Assembly: GCA_025057695.1 (NCBI GenBank) | Contig: JANWVB010000043.1 | Span: 1 to 10,430, forward strand | Length of the DNA: 10,430 nucleotides | Origin: Patescibacteria group bacterium | GTDB lineage: Bacteria > Patescibacteriota > Microgenomatia > UBA8517 | Reading direction: 5' to 3' | In this document: positions 6,665-10,430 of the stretch, in pieces | Position numbering within the stretch: the stretch's first letter is position 1 | Layout of the letters: the number at the start of each line of letters is the position of its first letter | Notes under the pieces: model-generated | Databases searched by the model: none | Told to the model about the DNA's origin: nothing | The model's input: only the letters and a program-made list of their open reading frames with translations | Position numbers and translations under genes: made by a program

Positions 6665-6739
6665 TCCTAAACAAATAGATCGGCACAAGCTAGCTTCTCA
6701 ATGAACATTAGAGGCTAATTTCGAAACATATTTATATAA

Positions 6740-6883
6740 CTAACTTCTTCCGTTTTCTTCCTCATTACCTTCATCAACCAAACTATCTCGCAAACTCTTC
6801 GGAGTAATCTGAAAGGCTTCAAGAACTCGAGACGAAATCACAAGCGGAAACATCGTCTTTGGGAATAAATTCCTAAAAACCGC
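6740..6883 (-). other. in-frame 47-codon extension beyond the TAG of the 488-aa gene
   Basis: Directly after the TAG at 6884-6886 the same frame stays open for 47 codons to a second TAG at 6740-6742. The product looks like ordinary protein: FPLVISSRVLEAFQITPKSL, then RDSLVDEGN and a charged tail EEENGRS. Neither of the other two minus frames is open across this stretch. It may be the true C-terminus of the upstream gene cut off by a nonsense change (for example TGG to TAG), a read-through extension, or a separate 37-aa ORF starting at the ATG at 6853. That ATG lacks a well-placed ribosome binding site. Confidence 0.5.
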
Positions 6884-8350
6884 CTACAAAATGATGTCAA
6901 GCAAAATCAAAAGCCCTTCGTTTGGCAAATAATTATTGTACTCTTGGGTAATTAAACTTTTAGCTCCACCTTTATCCTTTTTTGTAACCGTGTAGTTAAA
7001 ATTTCCAGACTCTAAATCAAACTCCAGCTTTCTTATCAAACCATCAACGCTACTTTCGCCTTTCAAAAGAAGACTAATAAGTCTATCAATTTCTTTTCTC
7101 ACTACTTCATTAGAATCATGTTGATTATTTGTAGAACAAGAGGCGCCTTTCATATCTTTAGTACTTATGATTGACTTAAAAACGCCTTCAATACTCTGAT
7201 CTGTAACTGTGCGAGTACTTCGCAAATAATCAGGAAACAAATTACTAAAAAGTGTGGTAGCTTCAGAATGAACAACCTTCATCCTCCCGTTCTGAACTTC
7301 CACCCTTGAAAGCCTGAAAGACAATCTAGGATCTTTTTCGTCCGCATCTTGAGAAGCATACACCCAATAACTTTCTTTACCTCCAACAAAAGGACAAGAA
7401 AAACGAGCTCGAATCTCTCTTGCAATTGCATTCAGCAAACTATCTCTTGCTCTGGCAGAAAGCAATCGCTCACTTATGGCATTGATTAATTTAGAATATA
7501 AACCTTTTGCCGGAAGCAAATCTCTTTCAGTTAGCAAATAGCTCTCTTTATTTGAAATTCCAAGAATAGATCTCAAAAAAGACACTAAACTATCACGCAA
7601 GCCGGAAATATCTTCGTATAACTTGTCAGATTTACTTACCTCACTTATAATTTGGCTTTCTCTCCTGATTGCAACAACTCGCGAATCAAACAACATATTT
7701 CCCAAATCAGACCGGTATTTGCAAAAAATAACATGTCTGGTTTCGTCTATCGACAACAAACCAGAAGGTTTAAAAAGTTCAAAAATAAAATCTCTAACCA
7801 AAAAACCTGAAACTACCCCAGATGCGTCATCTTCCATACCTTCCAAAGCCACACCCTCGTTTAATAAAACTTCGCTTCTATTGTCCAAGTCTGGACATTG
7901 TCCCATTGAGTTTAAATTGTAAGGCAAACTAGGAAACTCGCCAGAATCGATTAAAGACAAAAGTCCAAAAATAGGCGCGCCGTCATAATGCAATATTAAA
8001 ACTTGCCTTGCTCTCAAACTATCATCTTTAATCTTTAAAAGAACATAAGACCGACAAAAAGGGTAGTAATCTACTCCATTAATATTTAAAACAGCTTCTG
8101 ATACCTGGCTTCCGTCATGATTCCAAAAATTTTTAAATACTTCATCTTTCTTGTCTTCTAGAAATAGATCCTCTAAACAAATACATACCCAACCATTGGG
8201 AGTCACATTTACTTCGCAAGAACCAGATAGATAATCGTGCGCTACCCTACCAAACGCCACAATCTGGCGGGACATTTCTTCCGCGCTCAAAGCTTTTCCT
8301 TCCTCTCTCCATGGTCCATATTTGTAATGGGAAGAATATATTTCTTTCAT
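6884..8350 (-). CDS. unrecognised 488-aa protein
   Basis: I do not recognise a family. The ATG at 8350 (MKEIYSSHYKYGPWREEGK) is preferred; a TTG at 8395 would add 15 residues with a short hydrophobic run (VFVFWLALC), not long enough for a clear signal peptide. The protein appears soluble. About residues 30-200 are a mixed alpha/beta part (SYVLLKIKDDSLRARQVLIL, GFLVRDFIFELFKPSG). Residues about 230-330 are helical (DISGLRDSLVSFLRSILG, then LINAISERLLSARARDSLLN). A strand with aromatics (KESYWVYAS) follows, and a charged helical end. It stops at TAG 6884 just after a hydrophobic run (GLLILLDIIL), yet the frame continues. It lies upstream of the 362-aa gene on the same strand and the two may be functionally linked. 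Confidence 0.65.
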   Translation of the reverse strand: MKEIYSSHYKYGPWREEGKALSAEEMSRQIVAFGRVAHDYLSGSCEVNVTPNGWVCICLEDLFLEDKKDEVFKNFWNHDGSQVSEAVLNINGVDYYPFCRSYVLLKIKDDSLRARQVLILHYDGAPIFGLLSLIDSGEFPSLPYNLNSMGQCPDLDNRSEVLLNEGVALEGMEDDASGVVSGFLVRDFIFELFKPSGLLSIDETRHVIFCKYRSDLGNMLFDSRVVAIRRESQIISEVSKSDKLYEDISGLRDSLVSFLRSILGISNKESYLLTERDLLPAKGLYSKLINAISERLLSARARDSLLNAIAREIRARFSCPFVGGKESYWVYASQDADEKDPRLSFRLSRVEVQNGRMKVVHSEATTLFSNLFPDYLRSTRTVTDQSIEGVFKSIISTKDMKGASCSTNNQHDSNEVVRKEIDRLISLLLKGESSVDGLIRKLEFDLESGNFNYTVTKKDKGGAKSLITQEYNNYLPNEGLLILLDIIL

Positions 8351-8422
8351 CTCTTGAGAGTTTAAACACAAAGCTAACCAAAAAACAAAAACCAAACCGA
8401 CAATTTAATTAAAGCAAAAGCT

Positions 8423-8428
8423 ATTGTA
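8423..8428 (-). promoter_or_regulatory. candidate -10 element of the 488-aa gene
   Basis: TACAAT on the minus strand (5 of 6 consensus) lies about 73 bp before the preferred ATG at 8350. The best -35 is poor (TTGTTT at 8452-8447, 18-bp spacer). The stretch 8396-8601 between the divergent genes holds no other feature I can support. Confidence 0.25.
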
Positions 8429-8560
8429 GTATAAGAAAACGCTAAAAAACAAAATCCAAAACCAGTTGGCAAGATTAGAAAAACAAATCAAATCAACAAA
8501 GTAATTTTTTCTCAATGAAAATCTAGGAAATTAAAATTCATAGCATTGGCGCACACTGTC

Positions 8561-8589
8561 TTCACAAACAAACGGCACAGATGTAATAA
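8561..8589 (+). promoter_or_regulatory. candidate promoter of the plus-strand gene at 8602
   Basis: TTCACA (8561-8566, 5 of 6 consensus) and TAATAA (8584-8589, weak) are separated by 17 bp and end 12 bp before the ATG at 8602. As with HU, the leader would be only a few nucleotides. Confidence 0.3.
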
Positions 8590-8601
8590 ACTAGTACAAA
8601 C

Positions 8602-9012
8602 ATGGAAGAAAGCGGAAATAACCCAAACAATAAAGGCGCAATCAATATACGCAAGCCTGATTGGTTATTTAGGTTATTTATTACCAATCCTGAGCTAGCA
8701 CAAAAACTTGCACTAATTAATATTCTAAGAGATTCTGGTATAGAAGAATACTTCGACACAGAAGCAATCAGAGAAGTATGCCTACCAGCAGTTCTTGCAG
8801 AGTTAGAGGTATGGAATGTTCGCGACCAAAGAGGCGAAGAATTTGCATCATACATTTACCCATACCTATACAAACAAAACACATTGCCAATGGTATTTGT
8901 AGGAAATACTTACATTCCTGCTATTGCACACAAAGGCAATCGTCTCGGCTACAAACTAATGATCACAACTTCACTGACTAGGGAAAACTTAGAATCAGCT
9001 AAAATATATTAG
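8602..9012 (+). CDS. N-terminal fragment of a broken gene, unknown function
   Basis: A 136-codon frame from the first ATG after an in-frame TAA. It begins with a polar segment (MEESGNNPNN) and continues with helices (PDWLFRLFITNPELAQKLAL, residues 19-38; EAIREVCLPAVLAELEVWN, 54-72). It then reaches a strand marked QNTLPMVFVGNTY (92-104). The frame ends abruptly at TAG 9010 after ESAKIY. One A too many in the AAAA run at 9001-9004 explains this: with three A the reading becomes ESAKYIRAGINRNITV. This piece is therefore probably the 5' part of a longer gene that continues to at least 9407. No family is recognised. No membrane or signal sequence is seen. Confidence 0.6.
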   Translation: MEESGNNPNNKGAINIRKPDWLFRLFITNPELAQKLALINILRDSGIEEYFDTEAIREVCLPAVLAELEVWNVRDQRGEEFASYIYPYLYKQNTLPMVFVGNTYIPAIAHKGNRLGYKLMITTSLTRENLESAKIY

Positions 9013-9407
9013 GGCGGGCATAAATCGCAATATTACGGTCTAGGACAAGTATTGGGAGCTGTGAATTTTACAATTTTAAACCTGACAGAAAATTTCAAGG
9101 CACAAACCCCATTATCTTTGTCGGCGACACACACGGAGAAGAATACAAAATAAACTTGCCATCTGCTGAAAGTCTAAAAGAAGGCGTTAATGAAATTGCG
9201 GTATTTGTCGAAAACGAAAGAAAAGGAATAGTAACTTTAAGTAAACTAAAGGCAGGATTTGCCGGCAAACGACAACTAGCCCAAGCGCTAGAACAATACG
9301 AACAGTCTGGAATTGCAATCAACATATTTGGACTTAAGGACGAAGAACATTTCAATCTGGAAATTTTAGATAATGGGCTTTTTCAACGTCGCAAAACTTT
9401 AAAATAA
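9013..9407 (+). pseudogene. frameshifted downstream part of the 8602 gene
   Basis: Coding sense passes through two more frames. From about 9002 one frame gives KYIRAGINRNITV, then TAG (9041-9043), then DKYWEL, then TGA (9062). From 9063 a second frame is open without stops to TAA at 9405-9407: EFYNFKPDRKFQGTNPIIFV, then a VGDTHGEEYKINLP stretch, strands (NEIAVFVENERKGIVTLSKL) and a helix (GKRQLAQALEQYEQSG). A TTG at 9156 could start a short protein, but the good coding sense begins about 90 bp earlier with no start codon, so a stand-alone gene is unlikely. The segment QGTNPIIFVGDTH (9096-9134) repeats QNTLPMVFVGNTY of the N-terminal fragment, which ties the pieces into one ancestral gene with a duplicated domain. 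Confidence 0.6.
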
Positions 9408-9434
9408 GAAATAGGCATAATCGCAATTATCCAA

Positions 9435-9566
9435 ATGCCTAAAAATCATACAAAAACATACCACATCCTAAAACATCTTAATTTGCCTATCGCACCTGAC
9501 AAGCCATCTTTGAGCAAACTCGGCTTTACTAAAAAACCACAAAAATCTGATATTGGAGACATCTGA
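9435..9566 (+). CDS. 43-aa basic ORF, tail of the broken gene or a separate small gene
   Basis: ATG at 9435 opens MPKNHTKTYHILKHLNLPIA, then PDKPSLSKLGFTKKPQKSD and IGDI, ending at TGA 9564-9566. The product is basic and proline-containing and looks like real coding sequence. It is in the same frame as the preceding fragment, separated only by TAA 9405 and nine sense codons (EIGIIAIIQ). It may therefore be the lost C-terminus of the 8602 gene. No Shine-Dalgarno sequence precedes the ATG. The next gene converges with a 4-bp gap. Confidence 0.4.
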   Translation: MPKNHTKTYHILKHLNLPIAPDKPSLSKLGFTKKPQKSDIGDI

Positions 9567-9570
9567 TTAC

Positions 9571-10430
9571 TCACAAACCACCAACCTTGTCAGCAAAATC
9601 ATTAAGGCTGTCAAACCAATACTCCCGATAATTTTCTAACACACTAGCAACCCCTTGTGTAGATCTAAACAGCAATTTTGTTTTTATGTTCAAATTCCCA
9701 TAACAAAAACTACTTTCTTCCCGATTTTGCTTTTTACCTCCAAATATCCTTATATAACCATCAATCTTCCTATAACCATCCGCATGCTCTGTGCCTTTTG
9801 GATCAACAAATATTATGAAATAGCAATTACCCTTCTGCGCCCAAAACACAAAATCCGGCTTAAAATTGGCAATGCTGTTAGTTTTTGGATTGTAATAGGG
9901 AATAAAGATCTCGTCTAAGGTCTGATCAAGTTTTGAAAACATCCACCAGTCAAACTTCTTGAAGATATTATTGCCTCCTTCATTATCAATGTCTCGGGTA
10001 TATTCTTCTAATTCCTCCAGAAATCTTACCTCGCTTTCTACATTGATAATATGATTGAGATAATCGATCTTTTCTGTTTCTGAAACTATCACCGGAAGAT
10101 AGTAGTGTTTACCCAAATACTTTATTCTGATTCTTTGTCCTTTCATTTCAAAACTTCTTGCCTCCTTAAACAAAATCATTTGTCTGTCATATTCTTCTCT
10201 TGAGATATTACCGTATTGTTCCTTTAACTCCCTCTCTCTTTCGGGGTAACGCCTAACCTCCTCTATCTTTCTTTTGATTTCCTCGTACTTTTCGCCGTCT
10301 ATAAACCTAATCTTTCTAAAATGTACGATTTCATCTTCTAACTCCTTAAACCCGTCAATTTCCCTGCTTTTAACGCCTAGATAGTCAAAAATCCTACCAA
10401 GGAGCAGCTCCGGCTCAAAAAGCGAATCTT
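9571..10430 (-). CDS. C-terminal part of a type III restriction (Res)-like nuclease, cut by window edge
   Basis: The frame is open from the right edge (first full codon at 10428) to TGA at 9571-9573, giving 285 residues of a longer protein. An ATG at 10179 exists, but coding sense continues well upstream (FEPELLLGRIFDYLGVKSRE near the edge), so it is not the start. Near the end lies a nuclease-like core: DEIFIPYYN, then NFKPDFVFWAQKGN, then FVDPKGTEHADGYRKIDGY. The pattern E-x(n)-PD-x(16)-DPK is the PD-(D/E)xK arrangement, with D, D and K at about 9855, 9804 and 9798. The form FVDPKGTEH resembles the C-terminal endonuclease domain of type III restriction subunits, where a DEAD-like helicase would precede it. 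The methylase (Mod) would be expected beyond the edge. The family call is from memory of the motif. Confidence 0.65.
   Translation of the reverse strand, partial: DSLFEPELLLGRIFDYLGVKSREIDGFKELEDEIVHFRKIRFIDGEKYEEIKRKIEEVRRYPERERELKEQYGNISREEYDRQMILFKEARSFEMKGQRIRIKYLGKHYYLPVIVSETEKIDYLNHIINVESEVRFLEELEEYTRDIDNEGGNNIFKKFDWWMFSKLDQTLDEIFIPYYNPKTNSIANFKPDFVFWAQKGNCYFIIFVDPKGTEHADGYRKIDGYIRIFGGKKQNREESSFCYGNLNIKTKLLFRSTQGVASVLENYREYWFDSLNDFADKVGGL

Noticed and set aside
6691..6717. Imperfect hairpin TAGC..CTC / GAG.GCTA downstream of the 488-aa gene
   Set aside because: Only seven pairs with a 2-nt bulge and no T run on either side, so not a convincing terminator.
6884..6886. Pyrrolysine at the TAG
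   Set aside because: No pyl genes or methylamine-type enzyme in view, and nothing about the protein suggests it.
8562..8855. Minus-strand 97-aa frame over the start of the 8602 gene
   Set aside because: The plus-strand product has normal helix patterns and charge; the reverse product is a serine-rich shadow.
275..9566. Genome-wide stop-codon reassignment as the cause of the in-frame stops
   Set aside because: TAA ends recA, recX and rny, TAG ends HU, TGA ends the membrane gene and the nuclease; long genes read normally without any stop as sense.
1..10430. CRISPR array, tRNA, rRNA or insertion sequence
   Set aside because: No regularly spaced repeats, no tRNA-like cloverleaf with a CCA end, and no transposase or terminal inverted repeats were seen by eye.

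Overview
The window looks like a compact, A+T-rich bacterial chromosome segment. It has a RecA-RecX-RNase Y-HU housekeeping block on one side and poorly conserved accessory genes on the other. Tight packing, very short intergenic spaces, scarce Shine-Dalgarno sequences, a short RNase Y and many small proteins without recognisable families suggest a candidate-phyla-radiation (Patescibacteria) type genome. This placement is inference; no rRNA or marker tree is available here. The standard bacterial code fits: TAA, TAG and TGA all end intact genes.

Left block (1-4467, all minus strand). Read in transcription order from the right: recA, recX (7 bp later), a short leader ORF, rny (RNase Y), an HU-type nucleoid protein, a TPR-repeat protein, and the first 12 codons of a gene that runs off the left edge and may be a P-loop enzyme such as MiaA. 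Good sigma-70-like promoters lie before the leader/rny, before HU and before the left-edge gene. These genes serve recombination and repair (RecA and its modulator RecX), RNA turnover (RNase Y) and DNA packaging (HU). The TPR gene appears to carry two compensating indels near its 3' end.

Middle block (4518-8350). A four-helix membrane protein and an HNH-type zinc protein overlap by an ATGA junction and diverge from recA across a 50-bp shared promoter region. Convergent to them lie two large unrecognised genes on the minus strand (362 and 488 aa), probably soluble. The 488-aa gene ends at a TAG but keeps reading in the same frame for another 47 convincing codons.

Right block (8602-10430). A plus-strand gene is broken by a frameshift, a stop and a second frameshift, and is followed in the same frame by a further coding-like tail. 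Rejoined, it holds two copies of a domain marked by QxTxPxxFVGxT. It converges, 4 bp apart, on the C-terminal part of a protein with a PD-(D/E)xK-type nuclease signature that resembles the C-terminus of type III restriction (Res) subunits and runs off the right edge.

The most notable theme is that recA, recX and HU are clean, while the TPR gene, the 488-aa gene, the plus-strand gene at 8602 and the rny 5' region all show stops or frame breaks followed by coding-like sequence. Gene decay, sequence error and stop read-through are competing explanations.
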